Assembly (NCBI RefSeq): GCF_900100605.1
Contig: NZ_FNCN01000016.1
Span: forward strand, 62,001-126,000
Direction: 5' to 3'
Source: Sinosporangium album
GTDB taxonomy: Bacteria > Actinomycetota > Actinomycetes > Streptosporangiales > Streptosporangiaceae
Length of the DNA stretch: 64,000 nt
Part shown: in pieces, positions 34,564 through 43,374 of the stretch
Layout: every line of letters starts with the position of its first letter
Position numbering within the stretch: the stretch's first letter is position 1
Program-made: the position numbers and the translations under genes
The notes under the pieces: generated by a model
What the model was told of the DNA's origin: nothing
Database searches by the model: none
What the model saw: the letters and a program-made list of their open reading frames with translations, nothing else

Positions 34564-35916
34564 CTACCTGGGGATCAGCGCGAGGTTCACGCGTTCGCGC
34601 ATGCGAAGCGCCGCGCCCGGTGCGGGCGTGAAGGTCGTCGCACCCACCAGCACGGGGCGGTACCTGCTCAAAATGGTCGCGGCGACGAGCGTCGCGGAGA
34701 CCAGGAACATGTGGTTGCCGACACAGGTGTGGGGACCGCCGCCGAAAGGGAAGTAGGCGTAGCGGTGGTGCCTGGTCGAGCCCTTGGTGAGGAAGCGCTC
34801 GGGTTTGAAGGCGAGAGGGTCATCCCAGACCCCCTCCATCCGCTGGGTCACATAGGGGCTGATCAGCACATTTCCCCCGGGAGCGATACGCACCCCGCCG
34901 ATCGTGTCCTCCCGCAGGGCCATACGGGGGAACAACCACCCCGACGGGTATACCCGGAGCACCTCCTGCAGGACCGCCTTCACGTACTGCAACTGGGGCA
35001 GATGCTCGGGGGTGACCGGCCCGGCCCCGACGACCCGGTCGATCTCCTCCTGTACGGCGGACGCCACCTCGGGGTTCTGATGCAGCACCGGCCACAGCCA
35101 GACCATCGCCTGCGCCGAGGTCTCCAGGGACGCACCGATCATGTTGACCGCGTCGTCGCGGACCCCCCGCCTGGCCGCCTCGTCCCACGAGTCGCCCTGC
35201 GCCCGGCACAGGACCGAGATCACGTCATCGCCGTCCGGCTGCCGCCTAGTGCGCTCCACAAGCGAGTACACGACGTCGTCGATGTCGCGGGTCGCGCGCC
35301 GGAAGGCGCGGTCGCCGGGAAGGGGGAACCGGTCGGGCACGAACGGCAGGAGCAGCCGGGCCACGACCGAGGCGGACGCCCGGTCGTAGGCGGGGACCAG
35401 CCGTGCGACCTCGGCGGGCGTCAGCCGGTCACCGAAGAAGATCCGGATCGAGGCCGCACTCAGAATTCTATTCATCTCCGTCAGCGCGTCCAGCGTTCTG
35501 CCGGATGCCGCCGCCTCATCGAGGCGGTCGACCTGCCGGCCGACGGCCTGAATTATGACGTCGGCGTGGGCATGAATGCTCCTGGAGGTGAAGAAAGGCT
35601 GAATAACCTTTCTGCTGTGCTCCCAAGAACGGCCTTCGCCGATAAGAATTCCGTTGCCGAGAAGGCGTCTCAACGGACGCCAGAACATTCCCTCGCGAAT
35701 GTAGTTCTCGTGGTTGCCCTTCAGCACGTGCTGCACATGGTCGGGGTGGGTCACAAGGTAGCCGGTGAACCATCCGAGTCTGACCTCGGCCACGTCGCCG
35801 CCGGCCTGGCGGCCGAGGTCCTCTAATGCTCCAAGCGGGTCGCGGAGCAGTCGTGCGAACAACCGGTGATGGCTGACAAGGCGTTTGGGGCGCGCGTTGC
35901 TCACAGCCGCCGACAT
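34564..35916 (-). CDS. cytochrome P450 of the terpene cluster
   Basis: 450 residues from the ATG at 35916; longer upstream in-frame codons encode no P450 sequence. Haem loop FPFGGGPHTCVGN with ligand C398, ExxR in QEVLRVYP, and an I-helix reading GASLETSAQ. The PERFL and FGGGPHTC segments resemble CYP102/CYP4-like bacterial P450s. First gene of the P450-class I-class II operon, so it probably oxidises the diterpene product (inference). No ferredoxin gene is adjacent. Confidence 0.94.
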   Translation of the reverse strand: MSAAVSNARPKRLVSHHRLFARLLRDPLGALEDLGRQAGGDVAEVRLGWFTGYLVTHPDHVQHVLKGNHENYIREGMFWRPLRRLLGNGILIGEGRSWEHSRKVIQPFFTSRSIHAHADVIIQAVGRQVDRLDEAAASGRTLDALTEMNRILSAASIRIFFGDRLTPAEVARLVPAYDRASASVVARLLLPFVPDRFPLPGDRAFRRATRDIDDVVYSLVERTRRQPDGDDVISVLCRAQGDSWDEAARRGVRDDAVNMIGASLETSAQAMVWLWPVLHQNPEVASAVQEEIDRVVGAGPVTPEHLPQLQYVKAVLQEVLRVYPSGWLFPRMALREDTIGGVRIAPGGNVLISPYVTQRMEGVWDDPLAFKPERFLTKGSTRHHRYAYFPFGGGPHTCVGNHMFLVSATLVAATILSRYRPVLVGATTFTPAPGAALRMRERVNLALIPR

Positions 35917-36278
35917 GGGTTCGATCCTTTCTGATGACCGGAACGATGGTCCCCCGTGTCGAAAGAGTGAGCTTTCAGCACTTTGCTTATCCGGTGCCGC
36001 TGAAGTATCACACGAGCAACTCACAGTGATCAACCGTTTACGGCTGTTAGTTTTCCAAGCATATACACGCGTTAATTCGTGCCCGCGTCCGGGTAGAGAG
36101 ACGTACCCATCCCGTGGCCGCCGACGTAACGCAGTGAATAAAGGACGGGTTTTTGGGCCCTCCCCGTCGACCGGGTTTCGGTCCGGGTTCGTGCGGTGTT
36201 TCGGACATGGAGACCGAGCGGGGTGCCGACCGCCACCCCGGGAGCCGCCGCCGGCGTGCGACCTGCGAGTGTGGAGTG
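35917..36278. other. divergent intergenic region
   Basis: 362 bases between the P450 (-) and creatininase-family (+) genes. Its P450-proximal half is AT-richer than its surroundings (for example the 36040-36080 stretch) and should hold both promoters. I cannot assign individual boxes, and I see no gene in it. Confidence 0.5.
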
Positions 36279-37019
36279 ATGAGCGTACGTATGTGGGAGC
36301 TCACGACGACCGAAGTGGGTGAGCGGATCGCGGCGGGATGCACGACTGCCGTCGTCGTCGTGGGCTCAACCGAGCAGCACGGTCCGCATCTGCCCACATT
36401 CACCGACACCTACCAGGCGTACGCCGTCGGCGAGCTGTTCGCCCACCGAATCGGGGCCCTGCTGGCCGCGCCGATCCCGGTCGGCTGCGCCGACCACCAC
36501 CTCTCCTTCCCCGGCACGATCTCGCTGCCCGAGGCCGTACTGATCGATGTGGTGGAGGCCTATGCGGCGAGCCTGTTCCAGAGCGGGTTCACCAGGATCG
36601 TGGTGTGCTCCACGCATGGAGGCAACTACGGGCCGCTCGCGCGCGGCGCCGACCGCCTGCGCGAGAGGCTGGAGACTCCGGGGCGCCGGGTGGTGGTGCT
36701 TTCCGATCTCGCGGCCTACGCCCGGGCCTACATCGCGGCGCTGAGAAACGCCGCCCTGCCCATGGTGAAGCTGCCGCACGCCGAGGCCTCCGAGACGTCG
36801 GTCATCCTGGCCATCCGGCCAGACCTTGTGAAGATGGAGCTGGCGGAGCCGGGCTTCATGGGTGACGTGCCGCGCGACAGGCTCATCGAGGAGGGGCTCG
36901 CCGCCGTGGCGCCGACCGGAGTGCTCGGTGATCCGCGAGGGGCGACCGCCGCCCTGGGCAGGGACTGCATGGCCAATGTCGTTGATGTCCTTGAAGCAAT
37001 GCTTCGTGAGGCTCAATAG
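36279..37019 (+). CDS. creatininase-family amidohydrolase
   Basis: 246 residues. Creatininase metal-binding pattern: E32, H34, H37 and D43 in STEQHGPHLPTFTD, HGGNYG (about 116-121) and E in HAEASETS. The family includes creatininase and MftE, the peptidase-like enzyme of mycofactocin maturation; substrates vary widely, so the exact reaction is open. The ATG at 36279 follows a gtggag ribosome-binding site. It is transcribed away from the terpene genes across a 362-base spacer, so involvement in that pathway is only possible. Confidence 0.88.
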   Translation: MSVRMWELTTTEVGERIAAGCTTAVVVVGSTEQHGPHLPTFTDTYQAYAVGELFAHRIGALLAAPIPVGCADHHLSFPGTISLPEAVLIDVVEAYAASLFQSGFTRIVVCSTHGGNYGPLARGADRLRERLETPGRRVVVLSDLAAYARAYIAALRNAALPMVKLPHAEASETSVILAIRPDLVKMELAEPGFMGDVPRDRLIEEGLAAVAPTGVLGDPRGATAALGRDCMANVVDVLEAMLREAQ

Positions 37020-37128
37020 CCTAATTGGGGCGCATTCAACCAGAGAGACGGTTTAGTCCGTAATCCAGCACGGAGAGTGAACTGCCGGATTTCGGTCATT
37101 GTGATGTGGATCGTTCCGGCCGTCCGCG

Positions 37129-39540
37129 TCACGGCCCTTCCCCCGGCCACTGATCAGGAAGGAGCGATCGTTCGAACTCCCTGCGGCGCTGCCGGTCCGC
37201 CAGGGCGTGCGCCGCCACCGCGTCGCCCTCCACCGCGGCCTTGCGCAGCACCTCCTCGGCCTCTCTGGACCTGCCCTGAGCGCTCAGCAGGTCGGCGAGG
37301 CCGAGGATGGCCAGGCTGTCCCCGGCACTCGCCGCGCGATGCAGCGCCGACTCGGCCCGCAGAATCGAGATGGGCTTGCGCTCCAGCCGGGAGAGGGCCT
37401 CCTGGGCGATGTCGACGCCCGCGTCCGCGGCCCGGTGCCAGGTCTCGATGGCCTCGTCGATGAATCCCGCCTGCTCCAGCAGCACCGCGAGCTCACGCAG
37501 GGCCGACGCGCCGCCCGCGTCGGCCGCCCGCCGCCAGGTCTCGATGGCCTCCTCGACCCGGCCGTCCTGCTCCAGTAGTACGGCGAGCTCGCGCATGGCG
37601 GAGATGTCGCCCGCGTCGGCCGCCCTGCGGAGATGGGCGCATGCCTGCTCGACCTGCCCCGCCCTGGCCAGCCTGCTAGCCAGGGTCTTGAGCGCGGTGC
37701 GGTTGCCCCCGGCGGCGGCCTGCCGCCACATGCTCGTCGCCTCCTCCGCCCGGCCCGCCCGATCGAGCACCGCGGCCAGCTCCATGATGGCCTGGATGCC
37801 CCCGCCCGCAGCGGCCTGCTGCCACAGCTGCACGGCCTCGTTGATCCTTCCGGTCTTCTCCAGCAGCCGGGTCAGCTCCCGCTTGGCCTCGGTGCCCGGG
37901 GTCTGCCGCCACATCTGGATGGCCTCGCCGGCCCGGTCCGTCTTCTCCAGCAGCCGGGTCAGCTCCCGCTTGGCCTCGCCGTCGCCCGCCTCGGCCGCCC
38001 GGCGCAGCCACGCCTCGGCCTCGGCGGTGTCGCCGCCGCGTTCGAGGAGGTCGGCCATCACCGACATGGCGTAGGTGTTGCCGAGGGCCGCCGCCGTACG
38101 CCACACCCCGGCGGCCTGGTCGGCCTTGCCGGCGCGCTCAAGCTGGTCGGCGAGTTTCCACAGGGCGAAGGTGTCGCCGGTCCGGGCCGCGAGATCGGTG
38201 AAACTGTCGGGATCTTCGGGCTCGGGCTGCCGGGCCTCGATCCACAGCTCCCTGGCAGCGTCGGCGCCCCCTCCCAGCGTGCGCACCAGGCGGGCGGTGA
38301 AGTCCCAGCTCGGCAGGGGGGCGCGGCCGTCGAGAACGGTGGCGATGTGGGTGTGGCTGTATCCCACCTGCGCGGCGATGTCCCTCAGCGTCGGCATCCC
38401 CGCCCGCTCCCGCAGCCGCACCAGATGCTTGAGATATTCCGCGTACTGCGGGCTGATCGGCTCCATCCGCGCCACTCTGAGCCGGTGCCGGGCCCGGCCC
38501 AGCCGCCCGTGCACCGCCACCGGGGTCAGCTGGACGAGCTCGGCGATGTCCTTCACCGGGAACCCCGCCGCGCGCAGGTAGACCACCTGTGCCGTCCGCG
38601 TGTCGAGCTGCTTCAGCAGATCGCCCACCGCGAACCGCTCCACCACGTCGTCGGCCAGGTCGGGGACGGTGAGGACGGCCGGATTCTCCGGCTCGTCCGC
38701 CTCCGGCAGCGGGTCGGCCGGGAGCGCCCGCATGTGCTGGGCGCGCCGCGCCACCTGCTGGGTGACCCAGCGTCTCAGGTCGGGGGTGGTGCTCACCACG
38801 TCGTGCCAGCGCTGGTGCGCGGTGAGCATGGTCTCCTGGGCGATGTCCTCGTCGTCGGCCGAGCTCAGGCCGACGCGGGCGAGTGCGTCGAGCGCCCACC
38901 GCATGCCGAGGGGGTAGAAGTCGGGGAACCTGACGGGGATGCGCACGCCGTACCGGATGCTCTGCTCGGCGAGGTTGCGGCGCATGGCCCACTCGGAGAG
39001 ATCCCCGCCGCAGGCCCAGACGATGGCCTCAAGCAGGCGTTCGGACGGCAGGCCGCGGCCGGAGAACGCCTCGGACAGCGCGGCCGGACTGTAGTAGGTG
39101 CGTACGGCGAGCTGCCGGAGCGACGGGTTGCCCGCCTGGGCGCGCAGTGCGCGGAGTTCGCCGGTGAACTCCGCGACGACGAGGTCGGAGGAGACCGGTC
39201 CGCCGGGTTCGCGGGCGGGGTTCTGAACGGGTGGGGTGGAGGCCGCCGCCGCGGGGCGGTCGCGGTCGCGCTTGCGCAGCGCGATCGTCACATGCTCCTG
39301 CCCCTGACTGGTCAGGCGGTAATAGCGACGCCTCGGCCCTTTTCCTCGGTGACCTGCGGATTCCCACGTTCCTTCGAGCCAGCCGACCTTTTCCAGTCTG
39401 GTCAGAAGGGGATAGACGGTCCCCGTGGGGCGCTTGGTGAGGGTGGCGATTTGAAGCCCGTAAACGGGTTCTCCGGCGGCGGAGGCGAAGACGTCGAGGA
39501 CATCGAGGGTTGCATTTGTAAGACGGACGGCACTTGGCAT
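37129..39540 (-). CDS. PadR/XRE/sigma-like/XRE/Sel1-TPR fusion regulator
   Basis: 803 residues from the ATG at 39540 (another ATG lies four codons upstream). Domains in order, rough residues: PadR-like winged helix (5-90, GLQIATLTKRPTGTVYPLLTRLE type), linker, XRE-like helix-turn-helix (about 120-175, LRQLAVRTYYSPAALSEAFSGRGLP), sigma region 2-like (about 195-270, DDEDIAQETMLTAHQRW), sigma region 4-like (about 300-360, KDIAELVQLTPVAVHGRLGRARHRLR), second XRE-like domain (about 370-430, DIAAQVGYSHTHIATVLDGRAPLPSW), then roughly ten TPR/Sel1-like helical repeats (about 440-780). All in one uninterrupted frame. A multi-domain transcription regulator; its targets and ligand are unknown. Confidence 0.9.
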   Translation of the reverse strand: MPSAVRLTNATLDVLDVFASAAGEPVYGLQIATLTKRPTGTVYPLLTRLEKVGWLEGTWESAGHRGKGPRRRYYRLTSQGQEHVTIALRKRDRDRPAAAASTPPVQNPAREPGGPVSSDLVVAEFTGELRALRAQAGNPSLRQLAVRTYYSPAALSEAFSGRGLPSERLLEAIVWACGGDLSEWAMRRNLAEQSIRYGVRIPVRFPDFYPLGMRWALDALARVGLSSADDEDIAQETMLTAHQRWHDVVSTTPDLRRWVTQQVARRAQHMRALPADPLPEADEPENPAVLTVPDLADDVVERFAVGDLLKQLDTRTAQVVYLRAAGFPVKDIAELVQLTPVAVHGRLGRARHRLRVARMEPISPQYAEYLKHLVRLRERAGMPTLRDIAAQVGYSHTHIATVLDGRAPLPSWDFTARLVRTLGGGADAARELWIEARQPEPEDPDSFTDLAARTGDTFALWKLADQLERAGKADQAAGVWRTAAALGNTYAMSVMADLLERGGDTAEAEAWLRRAAEAGDGEAKRELTRLLEKTDRAGEAIQMWRQTPGTEAKRELTRLLEKTGRINEAVQLWQQAAAGGGIQAIMELAAVLDRAGRAEEATSMWRQAAAGGNRTALKTLASRLARAGQVEQACAHLRRAADAGDISAMRELAVLLEQDGRVEEAIETWRRAADAGGASALRELAVLLEQAGFIDEAIETWHRAADAGVDIAQEALSRLERKPISILRAESALHRAASAGDSLAILGLADLLSAQGRSREAEEVLRKAAVEGDAVAAHALADRQRRREFERSLLPDQWPGEGP
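37853..37978. repeat. 39-bp direct repeat in the TPR-coding region
   Basis: 37853-37891 is identical to 37940-37978 (offset 87 bases = 29 codons). It encodes consecutive KRELTRLLEKT helices, so the offset is shorter than the roughly 36-residue period elsewhere in the array. Confidence 0.85.
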
Positions 39541-39550
39541 TATCAGAACC

Positions 39551-39568
39551 ATCTACGTATATAGAGAT
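39551..39568 (-). promoter_or_regulatory. AT-rich imperfect palindrome at the fusion-regulator start
   Basis: atct-acgtatatag-agat with inner cta/tag symmetry, immediately before the start codons. The only AT-rich island nearby; may be a -10 region and autoregulatory site of a PadR-type protein. Weak evidence. Confidence 0.3.
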
Positions 39569-39695
39569 AGAGCCAGGTGTTCAGTCCTCGCGATGTAATG
39601 GTCGAGGAGCTGAATGACGGCGAAGGGTTCCGCGCCAGGTCGCACTGCTCACGGAACCCCTGCCTCGTGTGGAACCGCCGGTCTGGCCTGAGCCC

Positions 39696-39884
39696 CTACA
39701 GCTCGGGCCAGACCTCGCGGACAGCCAGATAGAGCTGGATCAGCACGGTGGTTCCCGTGCCGACCCGCACAAGCCACCCGAGCCAGCGGCGATAGCGGTT
39801 ATCCTCTCCAGGTCTTGAGGAGGAGCACTCGTCGCACTCCTCCTCTCCGCCCTTCGGCTCATCGCCGCCCAGCGGAATTGCCAT
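39696..39884 (-). CDS. small single-pass membrane protein
   Basis: 62 residues starting at an ATG with an excellent ggagagg ribosome-binding site six bases upstream. Acidic N-terminus with CDEC (a CxxC pair), an Arg-rich turn (RYRRW) and one membrane helix near the C-terminus (about 38-56). No family recognised. It lies upstream of the fusion-regulator gene on the same strand, 155 bases away. Confidence 0.55.
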   Translation of the reverse strand: MAIPLGGDEPKGGEEECDECSSSRPGEDNRYRRWLGWLVRVGTGTTVLIQLYLAVREVWPEL

Positions 39885-40083
39885 ACGTGTCCTCTCCATT
39901 GGTGCTGAGGGAACCTTGACCGGTCCCGCGGGAACCTGCCACATGCGTTCCCAAAGAGCACCTCAAGAGAGGGTGAGGCATAGCGTAGCGGGATATGTCA
40001 CCTTCGCGGTGGCAGCACCCGAGGTAACCGTTTCTTATCGCCCGCACTGTTCCGCGCATCGCCTATTGTCTGAATTAATGATG

Positions 40084-41622
40084 TTATTTGGACGATGGAT
40101 GTGTGTCCGTAGTCGCGTTCCGGCGATTGCGCAGACCGAGCAGAACATCGACCGCCAAGAAGACCAGCAGCGACACCCCGAGCAGCGGCAACGCGTAGCC
40201 GACGGCGATCGCCGCCACGGCGAGCACCGCCAGAATCGGCCACGGCACGGCACGCCACCCGCCGCGCGGATACGGACGCCCGAACGACCACGTACGGCCA
40301 CGCGTCGGACGCCGCAACCACCACATTCGGTAGCCCAGCACGATCAGCCACATGAGCCCCACGGCCAGCAGCCCGAGCACGACCTGATTTACCAGACCAA
40401 ACATGATCCCCATATGGGTGTCGATGGTCCACTGGACGAGCTTGGCCATCAGCGGGTAATCATCGAACTTCAGCTCGGCCACCACCTGTCCGTGCGCGTC
40501 GACCGTTATCTGGTCCAGGCGCGTCGGCCATACCTTGTCGATCTGCTTGACCAGGGAGGGTGTGTCCGCGTCCGGCGGCACAACGATCTCCAGCGGCCCG
40601 GACATCCCCCGCGCCGCGGCGACCCCCGCGACCCGCTCGACCGTTCCGGCGTCGTCGGCCGGAGCACTGTGATGATCGTGCCCGCCGTGGGAGTCGCCGT
40701 GGCCACCGTGATCGGAGCTCGCCGCCGAGATCGAGGGGGTCTGCCAGCCGAACGCGGCCCGTACGGCATCGACGTTCACACCCGCGTACTTCGACCAGGT
40801 CAGCCCGGTCGCCGACAGGAACAGCAGGCCGAGCAGCGCCCACACTCCCACCGAACCGTGCCACGACAGCGTCCGGCGCCTGCCCGTGACCCCGCGCTCG
40901 GGCAGCAGCAGCGACCGCGCCCTGCGGTTGGCCCGGCGGTCGGCCCCGCGGCGGGCCCGGCGGCGGCTCAGCCACAGCAGCAGCCCTCCAAGCGCGACCA
41001 CCCACAGCCAACTGGCCGCCAGCTCGCTGTAGATCCGGCCGGGTTCGCCGAGGTGGAGATGGCGGTGGAGCGAGGAGATCCACGCGCGCAGCGGCAGCGC
41101 GCCCGAACTGCCGTAACTTTCCAGGGTGCCGCGCACCTCGCCGTTGTGCGGGTCGACGAAGACGGCGAGGCTGGTGCCGGAGTCCCCGTCCGGCAGCGCG
41201 AACAGGACCCGGGTCGTGGTGCCGGGCTCGGGCGCGGGCCGTACGGCGATGACCCGCTCGCCCGGACGGCTCCGCTGAGCCGCCGCCACCTGCTCGGACA
41301 GCGGCACCGTGGTCTTCTGGGCCGGCACCGACAACTCGTGGCTGTGGACGATCTTCTCTAGCTGGAACGACGCCGCGTACAGCAGGCCGGTCAGCGCGGC
41401 CACCATCAGGAAGGGCGCCACCAGCAGCCCGGCGTAGAAGTGCAGGCGCAGCAGCAGCGGACGCAGGGCCGCCCAGGCCGAGCCCTTCTCGGGCGGCGCG
41501 GGGGAGGGGGAGCCGGTCTGCGGCTCTGTGTTGACGGGGTCTGTGTTGACGGGGTCCGCGTTGACGGGGTCTGCGTTGACAGGGTCTGCGTTGACGGGGT
41601 CCGCGTTGACAGGGGATGACAT
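40084..41622 (-). CDS. PepSY-domain membrane protein (PepSY_TM/PiuB-like)
   Basis: 512 residues. After a repetitive N-terminus (six near-identical DPVNA units, residues 3-33) come membrane helix 1 (about 60-82, LRLHFYAGLLVAPFLMVAALTG), a PepSY region with FVDPHNGEVRGT, helices near 208, 265, 410 and 470, and a His-rich extracytoplasmic loop (DHGGHGDSHGGHDHH, about 325-340). Proteins of this type occur with iron- or copper-uptake genes; the His loop suggests metal binding (inference). Next gene upstream on the same strand is a small integral membrane protein. Confidence 0.9.
   Translation of the reverse strand: MSSPVNADPVNADPVNADPVNADPVNTDPVNTEPQTGSPSPAPPEKGSAWAALRPLLLRLHFYAGLLVAPFLMVAALTGLLYAASFQLEKIVHSHELSVPAQKTTVPLSEQVAAAQRSRPGERVIAVRPAPEPGTTTRVLFALPDGDSGTSLAVFVDPHNGEVRGTLESYGSSGALPLRAWISSLHRHLHLGEPGRIYSELAASWLWVVALGGLLLWLSRRRARRGADRRANRRARSLLLPERGVTGRRRTLSWHGSVGVWALLGLLFLSATGLTWSKYAGVNVDAVRAAFGWQTPSISAASSDHGGHGDSHGGHDHHSAPADDAGTVERVAGVAAARGMSGPLEIVVPPDADTPSLVKQIDKVWPTRLDQITVDAHGQVVAELKFDDYPLMAKLVQWTIDTHMGIMFGLVNQVVLGLLAVGLMWLIVLGYRMWWLRRPTRGRTWSFGRPYPRGGWRAVPWPILAVLAVAAIAVGYALPLLGVSLLVFLAVDVLLGLRNRRNATTDTHPSSK
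41526..41615. repeat. 15-bp tandem repeat, six units, coding
   Basis: Unit (t/c)(g/c)cgttgacggggtc with TTGAC recurring at 41531, 41546, 41561, 41576, 41591 and 41606. Multiples of 15 keep the frame of the PepSY gene and encode DPVNA/T on the minus strand; on the plus strand each unit presents a -35-like TTGAC. Confidence 0.92.
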
Positions 41623-41807
41623 GCGAGGTCTCTCCGTTCTCGGAACTTCGAGGCACGGGTCGGCAAGGACGTGTCACCTCGAACCGGGAAAACTTCCGTG
41701 GGCCGGTGGGATGGCGGTCGCCACGGATCGGCCGCTCGCCCTCGGCGCGAACGCGCGCGGGCAAGGCGGAAAAGTCGGGTCGCCGTGGTTAGGGGAGGCG
41801 CACCCGA

Positions 41808-42377
41808 TCAGAGGACGGAGAAAGACAGCGGAGGTCCGCGCCGCGTCACCGAGGCCGCGAGCAGCGTGGTGACCGGGGGCTCGGACAGGTCCGCGACAGC
41901 GGGGGCGGCGGTCCGCTCGTACGGCACGAGCAGGACCAGGAGCCGGGGAAGCAACCTCGCGAGCGAGGTCGAGGCGAGGAACGTCACCAGCTCAAGCAGT
42001 GACGCCAAGGACGATTCGCCACGCGAGAGCCACAAGCAGGAGGCCAGAGCCGCCGCAGCGTGTACGAAGAACATCCCAAAGCCCGTGGAATGTTCGGAGT
42101 GCATCGCATGGGTGATGGATTCGGCGTTTCCCCAGCTGAAAAGGTGGTGCAGGCCGTACTGCGAGGTAAAACCCGCGCCGAGAATCACGCCGAGGCCCCG
42201 CGGGCGCCCGCCGAGCGCATAAGCGCCCGCGGCCAGCAACGCCATGGCGGCGACCAGCAGGGAAAGGCGTACGGCACCGCCACCCGCAAGCATGTGCAGA
42301 GCCCCCGACACCGCCACGCATACGACCGCGAAGATCACGGCACGTGCGGCGCGGAAAGGGGGCTGGCCTACATGCAC
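41808..42377 (-). CDS. integral membrane protein, unknown
   Basis: 189 residues from the GTG at 42377, where hydrophobic sequence starts; longer upstream in-frame coding looks spurious. Four to five membrane helices (about 12-30, 36-56, 65-80, 95-115, 130-150). The stretch HHLFSWGNAESITHAMHSEHSTGFGMFFVH, near residues 75-105, holds six histidines and could bind metal. Same strand as the PepSY gene 185 bases downstream, suggesting a metal-related pair (inference). No Shine-Dalgarno is obvious. Confidence 0.72.
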   Translation of the reverse strand: MHVGQPPFRAARAVIFAVVCVAVSGALHMLAGGGAVRLSLLVAAMALLAAGAYALGGRPRGLGVILGAGFTSQYGLHHLFSWGNAESITHAMHSEHSTGFGMFFVHAAAALASCLWLSRGESSLASLLELVTFLASTSLARLLPRLLVLLVPYERTAAPAVADLSEPPVTTLLAASVTRRGPPLSFSVL

Positions 42378-42486
42378 ACCGTCATAGTGCCAGAAGATAC
42401 GTCGATGTCCGGTAGTTCCTCGTTTTCCGAACCTTCCTATTGTTGACCTTGGGCAAGCCGCTCTCCAGTGAACCGGTTGAGGCGGG

Positions 42487-43374
42487 TCAGGCACCTGAAA
42501 GGGTGGTGTGCCGCCTCGCCGGTTTCAGACCGTCCGGCATGCCGTCCCGCTCCTCGTCGCCGTGCAGCGTGACGGGCTCCTGGAGCTCCATCACCCACTG
42601 GTCCGGCGCGTCGTCCGGGCAGTGCAGGTAGACCTCCCGGCCGTGGCCGGCCGAGCGGTAGCCGTGCTCGTCCATCCAGCGGGCCAGCCACTGGAACTTC
42701 GTGTCGAGCTCGCTGACCGGCCCCCTGTGCACCGTTGTCGCGGCGGTGAAGCCCGGGAGGTCCACGACCTCGAAGGGGTCCTTGGAGCACACCGTGGACT
42801 GTACGGGGAGAGCCGCGTGGATGATGACGCCGTCGAGGCAGTTCTCGTAGTAGGCGAAGGCAGGGCCCGCCGGGGACACACCCGCCTCGGCGGTGTGGCG
42901 GTAGAGGGACGAGAAAAGGGGCTCGATCGCGGCGTTGATGTGCTCGTGGGCGTAGCTCGGTGCGAGCGCGGTCATCTCGGCGGCCCTGACCGGGGCGATG
43001 CGTTTGAGCAGGACGTCTCCCGGTGCGACGCCGTCCTCCCGCTCGATCAGGCGCAGCCGCCCCTCCACCCGGTGCAGCCGCTCGATATCGGCCGTGATCC
43101 GCTCGCGCAGCTCGACCCTGCGCGCGAGCAGCATGTCGGAGAGACCCTCGCCGTCCCTCCGTTCGTCGAGGACCGAGTTCACCTGCTCCAGGGTGAAACC
43201 GAGGTCTTTCAACGCGATGATCCGGTTGAGCACGGGTAGCTGGGAGGCGGTGTAGTAACGGTATCCGTTCGCCGGATCCACGTAGGCGGGCTGGAGAAGG
43301 CCGATGGTGTCGTAGTGGCGCAGCATTCGCACGGATACCCGGCCCAGCCTGGCAAAATCTCCGATTGTGATCAT
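42487..43374 (-). CDS. MerR-family transcriptional regulator with GyrI-like effector domain
   Basis: 295 residues. N-terminal MerR winged helix (1-70, MITIGDFARLGRVSVRMLRHY, given by position, with DPANGYRYYTASQ), coiled-coil dimerisation helix (about 75-115), and a C-terminal GyrI-like small-molecule-binding domain (about 125-275), as in BmrR/BltR multidrug regulators. The ATG at 43374 opens the HTH directly. No efflux gene is adjacent; the target is unknown. Confidence 0.9.
   Translation of the reverse strand: MITIGDFARLGRVSVRMLRHYDTIGLLQPAYVDPANGYRYYTASQLPVLNRIIALKDLGFTLEQVNSVLDERRDGEGLSDMLLARRVELRERITADIERLHRVEGRLRLIEREDGVAPGDVLLKRIAPVRAAEMTALAPSYAHEHINAAIEPLFSSLYRHTAEAGVSPAGPAFAYYENCLDGVIIHAALPVQSTVCSKDPFEVVDLPGFTAATTVHRGPVSELDTKFQWLARWMDEHGYRSAGHGREVYLHCPDDAPDQWVMELQEPVTLHGDEERDGMPDGLKPARRHTTLSGA

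Noticed and set aside
36153-36278. Longer N-terminus for the creatininase-family protein
   Set aside because: The extra 42 residues are Arg/Pro-rich and precede a good ribosome-binding site for the ATG at 36279.
37633-39564. 643-codon open frame on the plus strand
   Set aside because: Antisense to the PadR/sigma/TPR fusion gene, which has clear domains in its own frame.
42378-42494. 39-residue N-terminal extension of the small integral membrane protein
   Set aside because: Overlaps the MerR gene end and has non-membrane, shadow-like composition; hydrophobic sequence begins after the GTG at 42377.
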